Position numbers and translations under genes: made by a program | Notes under the pieces: model-generated | What the model saw: only the letters and a program-made list of their open reading frames with translations | Databases searched by the model: none | Told to the model about the DNA's origin: nothing | Shown: positions 51,815 to 63,000 of the stretch, one piece after another | How the letters are laid out: each line of letters begins with the position of its first letter | Numbering within the stretch: position 1 is the first letter of the stretch | Source: an uncultured Erysipelotrichaceae bacterium | GTDB taxonomy: Bacteria; Bacillota_I; Bacilli_A; Erysipelotrichales; Erysipelotrichaceae | Direction: 5' to 3' | Length of the DNA stretch: 64,000 nucleotides | Assembly (NCBI GenBank): GCA_947649125.1 | Contig: CANSQL010000004.1 | Coordinates: forward strand, 1-64,000

Positions 51815-52695
51815 ATTTGATTCAACACCGAAAGATATTTTTCGCCGCCGTCCGGAGCTACGGTAACGATATTCTTTTGAGGGTAATACTTCGCTAAGCG
51901 CTTTGCCAAAGCGATATTGGCACCGCTTGAGATACCGACGGAAATACCCGTTTCACGCACAAAATTCCTTGTTTCTGAGATTGCTTCTTCATCCTCAATC
52001 AATAAAATATCATCAATCAAAGAGGTATCCAAGATCGCGGGAATAAAGTTTGCGCCGATGCCCTGTATTTTATGTGCACCGGCCTCATGTCCGGATAATA
52101 TCGCACTGCCGGCCGGCTCTCCTACTATACAGCGAATATTCGGATTCGCTTTTTTCAAGGCCCGCGATACACCGCTGAAGGTTCCTCCCGTTCCCACACA
52201 GGCCACAAAGATATCAATATCACTTACCTGTTTCAATATTTCAACACCGGTCGTTTGTTCATGAATCGCTGCATTTGCATGATTATCAAACTGCTTCAAG
52301 GACAGATAATCAGAATCCTCATTCATCAACTCATTCATTTGATCGACTGCCCCCTGCATTCCCTTTTTCCCATCGCTCAATATCAGCTCAGCACCGTAGG
52401 CCTGCATCAGCAGTCGTCTTTCAATACTCATAGAATCCGGCATAATGATCGTTACCGGAATATGATAAACAGCACCAAGCATCGATAAGGCAATTCCTGT
52501 ATTACCGCTTGTCGCTTCTATCAATTTAGTATTTTCCTTTATCATCCCTTTTTCAAAGGCATCCGTCAACATTCCGTATACGGCTCGATCCTTAATGCTT
52601 CCGCCCGGATTCATTTTTTCCAGTTTTACATATATATTGGAATTCTCTAGTTGTATCATCGGTGTATGACCGATCAATCTGCATGCTTCCTTCAT
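51811..52695 (-). CDS. cysK: cysteine synthase (O-acetylserine sulfhydrylase)
   Basis: 294 residues, PLP enzyme that makes cysteine from O-acetylserine and sulfide. Seen are the PLP lysine (PGGSIKDRA, about residue 35), the substrate loop [12 protein letters not shown] and the phosphate-binding [16 protein letters not shown] precedes the ATG. A 26-codon cysteine-rich leader lies 33 bp upstream on the same strand. Confidence 0.95.
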   Translation of the reverse strand: MKEACRLIGHTPMIQLENSNIYVKLEKMNPGGSIKDRAVYGMLTDAFEKGMIKENTKLIEATSGNTGIALSMLGAVYHIPVTIIMPDSMSIERRLLMQAYGAELILSDGKKGMQGAVDQMNELMNEDSDYLSLKQFDNHANAAIHEQTTGVEILKQVSDIDIFVACVGTGGTFSGVSRALKKANPNIRCIVGEPAGSAILSGHEAGAHKIQGIGANFIPAILDTSLIDDILLIEDEEAISETRNFVRETGISVGISSGANIALAKRLAKYYPQKNIVTVAPDGGEKYLSVLNQI

Positions 52696-52728
52696 AAAAT
52701 CCTCCTTTTTATTTTCATTTTATTTTAA

Positions 52729-52809
52729 TCAGAAGCCGCAACATCGTTTTGTTAATAAAGCGTTGTGTGAATAAAGCGGTGCACACGCTTTTCTCTCTTT
52801 GATTTTCAT
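52729..52809 (-). CDS. cysteine-rich leader peptide of cysK-cysE
   Basis: A 26-codon ORF with a strong AAAGGAGG site. The peptide starts MKIKERKACAPLYS and ends LLTKRCCGF, with Cys at 9, 23 and 24, the adjacent pair three codons before the stop. Cysteine is a rare residue, so a pair at the end of a leader before cysteine-synthesis genes points to ribosome-mediated sensing of Cys-tRNA. I see no terminator hairpin between it and cysK, so control would be by coupling, Rho or mRNA decay. No T-box motif is present. Confidence 0.7.
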   Translation of the reverse strand: MKIKERKACAPLYSHNALLTKRCCGF

Positions 52810-53007
52810 GTGCGATCCTCCTTTTTCGCTCTATCATAGCTTATGCTTATCTAATTCTTATCATACATTATGCCATAATCAAGTAAAAAGTTCCAGTATT
52901 ATGCAAAAACTTTCTGAAATAAAATGAAAATCTATCTTTGAATGACTGGACATTTGACTATTCGTTTCATCTGCCTACGCATAGTGTATAGAGAAAGAAG
53001 GATAGAT

Positions 53008-53460
53008 ATGCAAAACATGATAAAAAATGCGCAATGGTTTTCACAGGAAAACGGCAAAATACTTTACTTTACCAATGAAGGAAGTATCACGTATGATCGA
53101 TTCTGTATGGACAATCATCGCTTTTGTTCCTTAACGATGAAAAACGGTAAGGCCGCAAATCGCTATGAATGTGAGATTGAACTGGATAATGTATCTATGA
53201 TTCGCTTTGGCTATCATATGCGGGCAATCACAGCGGAAAGCGTTGTGTTAGAGGCAACTTTCCTTGATAAAAGAATGAAAGTTATAAAGACATTCAGCAA
53301 GGAAATCAGTGAGGATATCGGATCGGAATTTCATGATGTGTGTGCTGAATTTCCGGTGCTGAGGAATGCCGCTTATGCGAAAATCGCGGTTTGCTTCAGC
53401 GGTGATATTACCGCATTGACCTTCGGCATGCCGTTTTTGGAGCTATACGAAAAAGCGTAA
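53008..53460 (+). CDS. hypothetical protein
   Basis: 150 residues, no signal peptide or membrane segment, beta-rich pattern in the middle (RYECEIELDNVSMIRFGYHMRA, quoted part IELDNVSMIRFGYH) and AKIAVCFSGDITALTFG near the end, which recalls carbohydrate-binding-like sandwiches. AGAAGGATAGAT precedes the ATG at 53008. A terminator overlaps its stop. No family recognised. Confidence 0.7.
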   Translation: MQNMIKNAQWFSQENGKILYFTNEGSITYDRFCMDNHRFCSLTMKNGKAANRYECEIELDNVSMIRFGYHMRAITAESVVLEATFLDKRMKVIKTFSKEISEDIGSEFHDVCAEFPVLRNAAYAKIAVCFSGDITALTFGMPFLELYEKA

Positions 53461-53488
53461 AACGATTACTGCGTTTTGCGCTTTTTTT
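53453..53488 (+). terminator. terminator overlapping the stop of the 150-residue ORF
   Basis: An 11-12 bp stem (AAGCGTAAAACG with CGTTTTGCGCTT, one GT pair) and seven T. Confidence 0.88.
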
Positions 53489-53516
53489 ATTGGATTATTT
53501 CGTTTTTAAGCTGACA

Positions 53517-54155
53517 TCAATAGCCTAAGTCCTGTTTCACAATAATTACCGTAATACGATTTTCATTATCATAGGCAAGCTTTACATAGCTCGAACAAAT
53601 ACGGTCCTTGCTATGACAATCTCGGCATGTGCCAAGCTTGGCGCACGGAGTTTCTCTGTGCAGTCGGATACAGTTTGCCGGTGCCGCAATACGACGGATT
53701 CGCTCAAAGGCACTTGCTTCATCAGCGGTAATTTTTTGATAGCCGACGACCAGTATTACTTTTTTAGGACCGAAGATCATCGCACTGACGCGATTTCCGT
53801 GTCCGTCCACATTGATAATTTCACCATTCAGCGTTATCGCATTCGCACTCGCTAAAAATACATCGGCACTGAACGCTTTGCGTGCCTCGGCATCGCTTTC
53901 CGCTCTTGACGGAAACGGGTGATTATGTGAGTGAAAGTGAATATTTCTTTGTTCCAACATAGCGATGATTCCGCTTTCCAATAAGGTTTGGCTGCCGCCG
54001 TCACAGACGACATCTCCGTCCTTTATAGTGTCATTTACGATGCGACATGCCGCTTCAACGTCTTCGGCAATCTCCGCATGAAAACCGTTTGCCGTTAAAG
54101 CATTCTTGCATTGTTCACACTGTATATCAATTAATCTCTGCTTGTTTTCATCCAT
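53517..54155 (-). CDS. LUD domain protein (LutC/YkgG-like)
   Basis: 212 residues of the LUD family (DGDVVCDGGSQTLLESGI, ADVFLASANAITLNGEIIN, GNRVSAMIFGPKKVILVVG). A Cys-rich segment (PCAKLGTCRDCHSKDRIC) near the C-terminus could bind a metal or cluster. Relatives take part in lactate use, but single LUD proteins of this size have no proven role. It overlaps the gamma-carbonic-anhydrase-like gene by 8 bp. Confidence 0.9.
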   Translation of the reverse strand: MDENKQRLIDIQCEQCKNALTANGFHAEIAEDVEAACRIVNDTIKDGDVVCDGGSQTLLESGIIAMLEQRNIHFHSHNHPFPSRAESDAEARKAFSADVFLASANAITLNGEIINVDGHGNRVSAMIFGPKKVILVVGYQKITADEASAFERIRRIAAPANCIRLHRETPCAKLGTCRDCHSKDRICSSYVKLAYDNENRITVIIVKQDLGY

Positions 54156-54669
54156 TCGATTCCCTGCTTTCTCGATGTTCTTCCTTTAATTCCAAGTAAT
54201 GCTGCGCATTTTTAATTATTTGTTCACGCTGTGCTTCACTGAGTGATTTAACGACCTTTGCCGGACAGCCCACTGCCAAGCTTCCCGAGGGTATCACAGT
54301 GTTTTCCAACACGACTGCTCCCGCCGCAATCATTGAATACGGTTCAATTTCGGCACCGTTCATGATAACTGCCCCCATACCGATTAAGCAATGATCGTGA
54401 ATTCTACAACCATGAATGATTGCGCCATGTCCGACACTGACTCCTTCACCGATCGTCAGCTTATGTCCGGGATCACTGTGAAGTACACATTGATCTTGGA
54501 TATTCGTATCCTTGCCGATACTGATCTTACCTGCATCACCGCGGATCACACTTTGATACCAAACGCTCACATTTCTTGCCAAATGAACATTTCCGATCAC
54601 ATCGGCTGAATCCGCAATCCATGTCCCTGCTTCTGTTATCGGCTTCATCGCTTTATATGAATATACCAT
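54148..54669 (-). CDS. gamma carbonic anhydrase family hexapeptide protein
   Basis: 173 residues with left-handed beta-helix repeats and the family signature (SVWYQSVIRGDAGKISIG, NIQDQCVLHSD, VGHGAIIHGCRI). The histidines that bind zinc in gamma-class enzymes are at HSD, GHGA and IHG. YrdA-like relatives often lack proven activity. Cotranscribed with the LUD gene. Confidence 0.9.
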   Translation of the reverse strand: MVYSYKAMKPITEAGTWIADSADVIGNVHLARNVSVWYQSVIRGDAGKISIGKDTNIQDQCVLHSDPGHKLTIGEGVSVGHGAIIHGCRIHDHCLIGMGAVIMNGAEIEPYSMIAAGAVVLENTVIPSGSLAVGCPAKVVKSLSEAQREQIIKNAQHYLELKEEHRESRESNG

Positions 54670-54687
54670 TTTTATTTCCTTTCATTT

Positions 54688-54715
54688 AAAAAGCAGAGGG
54701 CATCGATACCCTCTG
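54688..54715 (-). terminator. terminator after nagB
   Basis: Stem CAGAGGG/CCCTCTG followed by CTTTTT on the minus strand, between nagB and the next gene. Confidence 0.82.
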
Positions 54716-54730
54716 ACTTCATATAATTGA

Positions 54731-55450
54731 TTATTTCAGCTTAGCTGCGGCTGCTTCATCTAAAATCACAACAACATCTTTGTGATTCTGTAAAACAGAA
54801 GCCGGACAATCTGTGCTTGGGGCTTGATTAATCATAGCGGCTACGGCATCTGCTTTATTGGCACCTGTCGCAATTAACAGAATTTTACCTGCCTTCATAA
54901 TTGTCGCAATACCCATTGTAATTGCATGTGTAGGAACTTGATTAATATCATCATCAAAGAAACGCGCATTGTCTTGACGAGTTTTTTCAGTCAATGTTAC
55001 GATATGTGTTTCCTCATCAAAGGAAGTTCCCGGCTCATTAAAACCGATATGACCGTTAGCACCGATACCGAGTACCTGTACATCTACATGTACGTTTTCC
55101 ATTGCTTTTTCGTATGCTTCACAATCAGCCTGTGTATCACCGTACGGAAGATGAACATTTTCTTCTTTGATATCAATGCCTGAAAATAAATTCGTGTGCA
55201 TAAATGTATAGTAGCTTTCTTTATGATCTCTCGGTAAACCTACATATTCATCTAAGTTGAATGACTGACATTTTGCATAGCTTGTACCGTTTTCCTTGTG
55301 GTCTGCAATCATATTCTCATATAATCCGATCGGTGTTGATCCGGTTGCCAATCCTAATACGGCATCCGCTTTATTTGCGACAACTTCTTTCATGACTTCA
55401 AATGCTTTTTTGCTTACTGCTTCATAATCTTTTAGTACGATAACTTCCAT
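54731..55450 (-). CDS. nagB: glucosamine-6-phosphate deaminase
   Basis: 239 residues. It turns glucosamine-6-phosphate to fructose-6-phosphate and ammonia, feeding amino sugars to glycolysis. Visible signatures are GLATGSTPIGLY, NLDEYVGL and GIGANGHIGFNEPG. The short form without a regulatory tail is usual in Firmicutes. GGAGG precedes the ATG and a sigma-A promoter lies 30 bp upstream. It fits a host that breaks down mucin or chitin-like sugars. Confidence 0.96.
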   Translation of the reverse strand: MEVIVLKDYEAVSKKAFEVMKEVVANKADAVLGLATGSTPIGLYENMIADHKENGTSYAKCQSFNLDEYVGLPRDHKESYYTFMHTNLFSGIDIKEENVHLPYGDTQADCEAYEKAMENVHVDVQVLGIGANGHIGFNEPGTSFDEETHIVTLTEKTRQDNARFFDDDINQVPTHAITMGIATIMKAGKILLIATGANKADAVAAMINQAPSTDCPASVLQNHKDVVVILDEAAAAKLK

Positions 55451-55479
55451 TCGTTTATACCTCCTGATAGATAACTATA

Positions 55480-55508
55480 TAATAGCACTTTTTCCCCTTT
55501 GTTTCAAT
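55480..55508 (-). promoter_or_regulatory. nagB promoter
   Basis: On the minus strand TTGAAA (55503-55508) and TATTAT (55480-55485), spacer 17, 30 bp before the ATG. Confidence 0.8.
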
Positions 55509-55731
55509 AAAAGGATTTTGCTTTCTCTTGCTCTTTTAAGCAATTATTTGATAATGTTTCTGATGATTGGGAAATGGTGTCGTATCTGTTTTGAAAATAC
55601 ATAATTTCTTTACGTAGTTTTAAAGTTTAATTTAAGTTTTCTTTATTCATTATCTATTTATGAAATTTTTATTCTTGTTATAAGTTATCAATGTATACTT
55701 ATCTTTAAGATTTACCATGAACTATCATATT

Positions 55732-55771
55732 CTATTGACCAAAATCAAAAAAATTCATTTTTGGTCAATAG
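55732..55771. repeat. 13-bp perfect inverted repeat in the nagB upstream gap
   Basis: CTATTGACCAAAA and TTTTGGTCAATAG face each other over a 14-base AT-rich spacer, in a 420-bp gap (55451-55870) that otherwise holds only the nagB promoter and AT-rich sequence. No T tract follows on either strand, so it is not a normal terminator. It could be an operator or a remnant of a mobile element. Confidence 0.5.
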
Positions 55772-55870
55772 TGCGTATTAATCTTTTTTATTAATAATTT
55801 TAATAATAACATTTTTTATCATATGCTTCACCTATACAATTACAGTCCTGCATATGAATTGTGCTGTCAA

Positions 55871-56731
55871 CTAGAATACTTCGATTGTATAAGATGTGGT
55901 AAAGGTTTTGCCGGCAGAAAGCATCATCATGCCTTCACGTCGGGCAAAATCGATCGGTTCACAAGTAAAATCGGTATGACCGTACCATGGTTCAATACAG
56001 ATAAACGGAGCATTTTCCTGCGGCGTCCAAAATGCCAAATAAGGATACCCCCCGATGGATACCTTTACGCCGTGTTCCTTCCCCTGCAGTGTGACATGAG
56101 TGCTTTTACAGCCTTCATAAATAACGGTGGCAGGTTCAATCAGCCATGGATAACTGAGTTGGATATCCTTTACTTCCACTGCTTTTTTAATTACCGGCTG
56201 CTTACGCTCAGGATCAAACAATAACTGTGTGATATTCTCTTGGTTGTTGAAGATTAAATGATAATCCTCAAATTTCTCATCCGATGTCAGCGGACAGCGA
56301 AATCCGGGATGTAAACCAAAGGTAAAAGGCATGTCTCGATCATCAGTATTAGTAATATGATAAGTGATTGTACAGCGATTTCCTTCTAAATGATATGTGA
56401 TGTGATAACAGAAGGAGAACGGATATTGTTTTCTTGTTTCCACGCTGTCGGCACATTCAAAGGTAATTGAATCCTCGGTTTGTTCAATACATGTCAGTGT
56501 CGCATAGCGAATCAAGCCATGATTTTTCATCGCATATTGCTTGCCGTCAATTTCATAAGTACCGCTGTGGGTATTTCCTACGATCGGAAACAGCGTTGGA
56601 TTTTTGCCGCTCCAATATTCACTGTCTCCCTGATACAAATATTGTATATCGGTTTGTTTATCAAGAAATGATGTCATTTCTCCGCCTTTTTCACAAAAAG
56701 TCATTTCATAGCGCTCATTAGCGATTTTCAT
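55871..56731 (-). CDS. aldose 1-epimerase family protein
   Basis: 286 residues of the galactose mutarotase-like fold: NPTLFPIVGNTHSGTY, AMKNHGLIR (catalytic-type His), TFGLHPGFRCPL (second His) and FICIEPWYGHTDF (catalytic-type Glu/His). It is the YeaD/LacX-type subgroup, which acts on aldohexoses or their phosphates. The start at 56731 has GCAGGTG before it; the frame extends to 56788 without a better site. Confidence 0.9.
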   Translation of the reverse strand: MKIANERYEMTFCEKGGEMTSFLDKQTDIQYLYQGDSEYWSGKNPTLFPIVGNTHSGTYEIDGKQYAMKNHGLIRYATLTCIEQTEDSITFECADSVETRKQYPFSFCYHITYHLEGNRCTITYHITNTDDRDMPFTFGLHPGFRCPLTSDEKFEDYHLIFNNQENITQLLFDPERKQPVIKKAVEVKDIQLSYPWLIEPATVIYEGCKSTHVTLQGKEHGVKVSIGGYPYLAFWTPQENAPFICIEPWYGHTDFTCEPIDFARREGMMMLSAGKTFTTSYTIEVF

Positions 56732-56859
56732 ATTAGCACCTGCTTTCTTTATTTCCTTTATTATAACGTATAATCGCATATTTACCAATTCTTTTCAATC
56801 AGTATTTTATTTTTATAGATCATTCTTGTGAATTCGTAATAAAACAATAAGAAAAATAA

Positions 56860-56888
56860 TTGAATTTCACTGAAATAAATGATAGAAT
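56860..56888 (+). promoter_or_regulatory. tRNA-Thr promoter
   Basis: TTGAAT (56860-56865) and TAGAAT (56883-56888), spacer 17, 15 bp before the tRNA. Confidence 0.75.
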
Positions 56889-56903
56889 AATGACGTTATA
56901 AAA

Positions 56904-56979
56904 GCCGGCTTAGCTCAGTTGGTAGAGCAACGCACTCGTAACGCGTAGGTCGTAGGTTCAAGTCCTATAGCCGGCACCA
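56904..56979 (+). tRNA. tRNA-Thr(CGU)
   Basis: A 76-base cloverleaf with acceptor GCCGGCT/AGCCGGC, anticodon CGT in loop CTCGTAA, TTCAAGT T-loop and encoded CCA. Confidence 0.95.
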
Positions 56980-56990
56980 TTAGTTAATTA

Positions 56991-57015
56991 CTCCCGTAAT
57001 CATGGGAGTTTTTTT
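56991..57015 (+). terminator. tRNA-Thr terminator
   Basis: Stem CTCCC/GGGAG with an 8-base loop and seven T, 12 bases after the tRNA. Confidence 0.85.
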
Positions 57016-57024
57016 ATTTTGTAA

Positions 57025-57068
57025 ATAAAAAACATCTCATCCTAAAATGAAATGAAATGAGATGTTTT
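57025..57068 (-). terminator. terminator of the giant surface protein gene
   Basis: A 12-bp stem AAAACATCTCAT/ATGAGATGTTTT followed by a T-rich tract on the minus strand. Confidence 0.82.
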
Positions 57069-57076
57069 ACTTCATA

Positions 57077-60000
57077 TTATAGGTCTTTTAGGTTTCGTTT
57101 ATTTTTTATGCGAAAAATCATGTATAACATACCGGCAAGGGATATAAACATCGTTGAAATAATGAAAAATATATTAGTATTATCACCTGTATTAGCACCG
57201 CCCATGCTTGTCACAGGATTGTATACACCTTTGACGGATGTATCAGGTCCATCATCAGGCTCGTCTTTCGGTGTATTGGGATCATCGGGATTTCCGAAGT
57301 CTTCCATTGTGTCATACGGTATATCTCCGTCTACATCTCTGCCCGGCTTCCATTCCTTGATTTCGATAATGTTCTCATCCGGTTTTCCATCTCCGTCATT
57401 GTCTACATTCACATCGGGAATGCCATCGCCGTCACTGTCGATGTCAATATCGGGAATACCGTCCCCTTCGATATCAATGTTGATGTCCGCTTCTCCGTCA
57501 CCGTCCAAGTCGAGATTGACATCCGGTCGTCCGTCTCCGTCTGTATCGATATTCAATTCAGGCTTAATGTCCTTGCCGATACTGTCATAAGTAAACTTCC
57601 CTGTCTTATAATCCTTCTTCGGTTTCCATTCATGAATCTCTACCAAATTGATTGTCGGTGTTTCCCCATCCTTTGCGATATTCAAGTGCGGCTTGAAATC
57701 TCCCTTATTATCGATATTGATATTAGGAATTCCGTCACCGTCCGTATCGACATTGATGATCGGTTCTACGGTTGTGCCTGTACAGTATTCCTCGAGGATT
57801 CCGTTATCGATATCTGCCTTTACGCATTTTGTTGGCTTCCAATCGCTTTTCTTTAGAATCACTAGGTTAAGATCAGGCTTGCCGTCGCCGTCTGTATCTA
57901 CATTCAAGTCAGGTTTGCCGTCTCCGTCACTGTCGATATTGATGTCAGGAATACCATCATAATCTCTGTCTCCGTTGATGACGATCCATTTATCAGGGTT
58001 ATTCGGGTCCTTCCACTTAATGTTCAAATCAGGACATCCATCTCCGTCAGGATCGTTGAAATCCGGTTTACCGTCACCATCTACATCCACATCAATCTTT
58101 TTGATGTTTAAATCGGAACACTTTTCGATTGATTCATTTGTCGCATTGTCTACCGTCGTTGCGCATACTCGATAGTTTCCGATATTGTTGATCTTGAAGC
58201 TCGATATCTTATTGGTGCCCGGTACTGCCGTATCCTCTTGGATCGGTGTCGTGCTTGTCATCAAGCCTTCACCGTCTAATTCGTATACTTGATAGCTTAC
58301 CTCTTTGATGCCGCTGACCTTCACTGTCTTTCCGCTTTGCGGCTGTGGATCATCGGTTTTGATCTCTACCTTTACTCCCGGCTTGAAGTAATGTCCTAAC
58401 GTAATCTCATTCAATAAGTTTGATAATCCGTCATCATTTACAGGGTAACCTGTGATACTTACTACCTTTGGGTTCGTCATATCAATCTTGACATGATCCT
58501 CGATCTTTTCACTGATCGCTCCCTTATGCGGACTGGTACCGTTTGGATCAATTCTGAAGTAGATATCGGTCTTATTGTCATCCTCTTTCGTTACGGTAAA
58601 GCGTTGTTTATCCACATTCGTGAATGTATTCGTATTTGAGATTTGATCGTAGGTTCCCGCATCAGCACTAGCGTTCACTTCATCGATCACTACATCTACG
58701 ATATAGTTATGCCAAATCTCTGAGGATACGATATCTCCGTTTGGATCCTCTAAGTGATACCAGTTGTTACTTGGTTCATCTTGTTTGATTGTCAAGGTTC
58801 CTGATTCTATCTTGATATCATAGTGCTCTGTATTTCCGCTTAATTCCTTTTCTGCATACTTCCCTGTGATATCATAGCTTCCTTTTGTTTTCGTATCCTT
58901 GATCGATATTCCGTTTTTCTTTGCGCTCGTATTCTTCGGAATCGGGAAATCTGCGATACTGTCATTGAACGCAAACGCTGTGGCACTTAGCTCTTTGAAT
59001 TTGTATTGCGGGAATGGTTCTCCGACATAGATCTCCTCATCCTCATAGGTCAAGGTGATCGGCTTTTTCTTGACTGTGATCGTTACTTCTCCATAGTCTC
59101 CCCCGATCGCATTACAGTCATCGGTTTTCGGATCGAACGGTTCATTTGTCTGACATACCTTGATCGTTACCTGTCCGCTTCCTACTGCCTTGATCTTATC
59201 TCTTTCCTTATCGTTGATTGCGGTACTGTCTATCTCCAGGATATCCGTATCATCGACATAGAAATAGGCAGGGATTCCTTTTTTATAGCCACTGATGATC
59301 TTCGCTGTCTTGTCCTCATCCCCATACATCATCGGTTCCGCATAGAGCTGTAGGGTCGTAGGCGGTTTCTCCGTGACCTCTAATATCGTCGTTACCTCTT
59401 TTTCCTTATAGTTTCGATCCTCAGGCGCTGTCGCTGTCAAGGTGAGCGTTCCTGCCTTGCCCGTTGTCTTGAAGCTTTGGTCCTCTCCTTCTTTGGGCGG
59501 CTGTACCTCTGCGATCGTATCATCACTGCTTTTCAATAATACATCTCCGCTCGTCTTCTTGCCGTTATATGTCGGCTGTATCGTTGCGACTGTTTTTCCG
59601 ATCGTCCATTTCGGTTTGTTCACAAAGGCAAAGTCTGACTGGTCTGCCTTTTCGATCACTGCCTTCGCATAGATACATTGCGCCGCATAGCCGTCATGTG
59701 CTGCCATACATGCCTTCACATACGCATCTCCGCCGTCACTGTAATCTCCGTCGGGATCGCTTGCGTTGATGATATCAAAATGATTCAGATTGTTGTGCTC
59801 GATTACATCCTCAGCTACATCAATTCCCGGTGATTCTGCGATCGTTACCTCACTGTAGGTTGAATCGATATTCGCCTTCACATCGATCGTTCCGTTTGGC
59901 TCGTATGTCTTTTTATATACAGGTACATTCTTTGTCCCATACGTATCTGTAAGTGACAGCTTCGCTCCCGTGATTGGATCAATAAAGTAGAAATCCGCAT

Positions 60001-63000
60001 CCGCATTCTCAATGACGATGATGATATCGACCGTTCTTGTGTTCTTATTATTGTCTGTCACATCTACTTGGATATAATACTTGTTTCCCGTTCCGTGATT
60101 GTTCAGATCCTCTGCGGTGATGTTTTGATTCAACAGGATATATCCCGTCGATGATACCGTAAAGTATTTCGCATCTGCGTTCTTATTTCCTGTTTCCTTA
60201 CTTTTGGCAAATGTACTGCTGGAAACACTGACCTGTGCCACAGCCGTATCCTTTTTCGCGGTTCCCCCGTTTGGATTCGCACTTGTATATAATGCCTTCT
60301 TTAAGATCGTATCCGGTGTATACGTTACTCCTTCCGCACCCCCATCCTCGATACTTCCTGTAACTTCAATATTACCCGGCACATAGATTTGAATTACTCT
60401 GCCTGTTTGTGTTATCGCTGTCTCATAATTATCATCGCCGTTTAATGTTCCTGTCAATGTCGCACTTCCTGCATCATCCTTATTGCCTGTAGGACATACC
60501 TTGCCTTCCGTGTTGATCGTAAACGGAGGATTCGTTGAAGTACTGCTTGAGGTGTATTGTATTTCTTCATCCTTTTTATGATGATCCGAGGTGATCTCCG
60601 CCGGTACGCTAACACATTCTCCGCCTACAGGGAGCTTTAAAAGGCCTGTATCCTTAAACTCAATCGTTTGCGGATATTTTTTCACATTCACAATCAACTC
60701 CGTATCTACTCCTGTGGAACCATAAATACCGCCTGTGATATGCGCTTTTATTTTCACCTTGTTTTTCGTCGTATCATCACTTGCCTTTTTCACCGTTGCC
60801 TGAATCGTATTTGAACCTGAAATACTCAATACATCATTAGGCTCAGGCTCCAATGTATACTTGATTACAGTATTATTCAAAGCTCCTGTCTTTGTCTCAA
60901 TCAGTTTAGTATGAAACATACCCCCGTTACTCGGCTCACCGCTTGGATCATACGTTATTTCATATACATTAGAGGAAAGTGTTTTTCCGATATTCTTAGG
61001 GTCTTCCCACCCTACACCGTTCAATTCAGCAGCACTGATCACTATTTTCTTTTTGACTGTAGTAGACATCTTGGTAGGTGATGTACTGTCCTTTACCTCA
61101 ATTTCTATTTCATACTCACCCGGCGTAAGGCCGTTCGTCCCTACTCCTTGATTTACATACACATTGCCGCTTGAATCAATATAAAAGGAGCCGTTATGGC
61201 CCTTACCGCTCGGCAAGGAATAGGAATACGGCATAACTCCGCCACTTGTATCAACATAGCCGATTCGATAGCTTTGAGAATAACTTAAGGGTGGTTTTGC
61301 TTCTGCAGAGCCTGCCTTGATATTCGTTTTAGTCTCCACATAATTCGCTGTTAATCCTAATTGTAAAGTGATTGTTTTGGTCGTTGTCACTGCTTCATAA
61401 TTATCCGTTGCAGGTACCTTTGCCTGAATCACAATACTTCCTGTCGCATTTGCCGCAAATATAATATCCGCATTATCACCCGCATTTGATGATGTAAACG
61501 GTAATCCGCTTGATATGATATTACTGCTTCCTGATACAAAAGAGTATTCAATCTCTACATCCTCTGCATCTTTATCCTTATTGGTATGCTTCGCATGTTC
61601 ACTATGTGTTGTCGTACTATCTGCGCTTCCCGATACATAGGTCGTGCCTTGATCATCATTGTCAAAACTGATTGTCGGATTTGTTTTCTTCACCTCAAAT
61701 GAGGTACAAACCTTTTCGGTCGGATTCCCTGCATTATCTACCGGATATCCGTTATCGTCCACTGCGGTAATACAGAACTTGTACGTTCCTGCCTTTAATC
61801 CGCCATTTACCAAATCAGGCGCATCACTTTTGATTTTTACATTCAGCGGCGTATTACTTGAAGCATTATTAGAATCCAAGCCATCGATTTCAAAGTTTTG
61901 ATACGAATTATCACCGTCACCGATCAAATCATAGACCAACGGAGTCACACCTAGCGGATTCACGCTTACCTTTCCGACTGCCTGTCCTGCATTCACATTC
62001 TTACTGAACTCATAATCTCCCGCCGTAGCTCCGCTCTGCGGTGTTTTGGTGTAAGTGATGTTATGCGGATTCACAATTTTAACATTATAGGCACTGCTGA
62101 ATTGCGATACTGCGCTTGGTTGATTATCTCCGGTAAATTCCTCGTTCACCAACTTGATTCCGTAGTTACCTAACGGTAAGTTCGTTGTTTCAATTTCCAA
62201 TGTTCCCGCAGCCGGCTTCCCACTGAAATTCTGATAATAAATGATTTGATTACTTGCGTTATAGAATAAAGCTGAAATATGCTTGCTTGGATCGGCATTC
62301 GAATAAGGAATCTTTATCTTATCTCCCTTCGCAACAGATTTATTCTCATCTGTCACAGAAATCGTACCGATTGCGCTGTCATATATTCTCAACTTCAATA
62401 AGTCAGAGCTGCTTGCAGGATCAATGGCGGTCAGTGTATTTCCGTTTGTATTTACATCTAATGCAAAGGCTACCTTATCTTCATTCAATTTAACTGCTGG
62501 GCGAATCACATAGGCTCTTTGAATGGCTCCATTTACATTACATGCACATAATGTACTGGGCTCTTGGTATCCATTTGTCGTAGTCCCTGTGTTCATTAGA
62601 CAAATACCGCCCCTTTCTGTATGAGGAACTACAAGCCACCCATCTCCTGCACCATATACCGGAACTTCCAAAAATCCATCATATGTCAGGTCATAATTAT
62701 CTTTCTTTAACAAAACAGCCCTATTTGAAATAGTATATGTCATCGGAATACCACGCCAATAAAAAGTAGGCTGTATACCTGCTGTAGGCCCGTAAAAAGG
62801 AATAGATAAATCCTTTCTCAAATCTCTGTTCAGTCCCAGTGTTCCTCCGTCTTGTATATCACTTTCCGTCGGTATAAATACATTACCGTTTAACGCCTTA
62901 CGCACACTGGCACTTAAATTCATATTAATTTCATTTTCAACTACATACAATGTCGTATTATTGTAAGATAATGTTTTAGCATCACATACAGCCATGTTAC

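Noticed and set aside
52696-52941. T-box or SAM riboswitch before cysK
   Set aside because: No T-box core (GGTGG-ACCGCG type) or SAM-I pattern is visible; the leader peptide explains the conserved-looking part.
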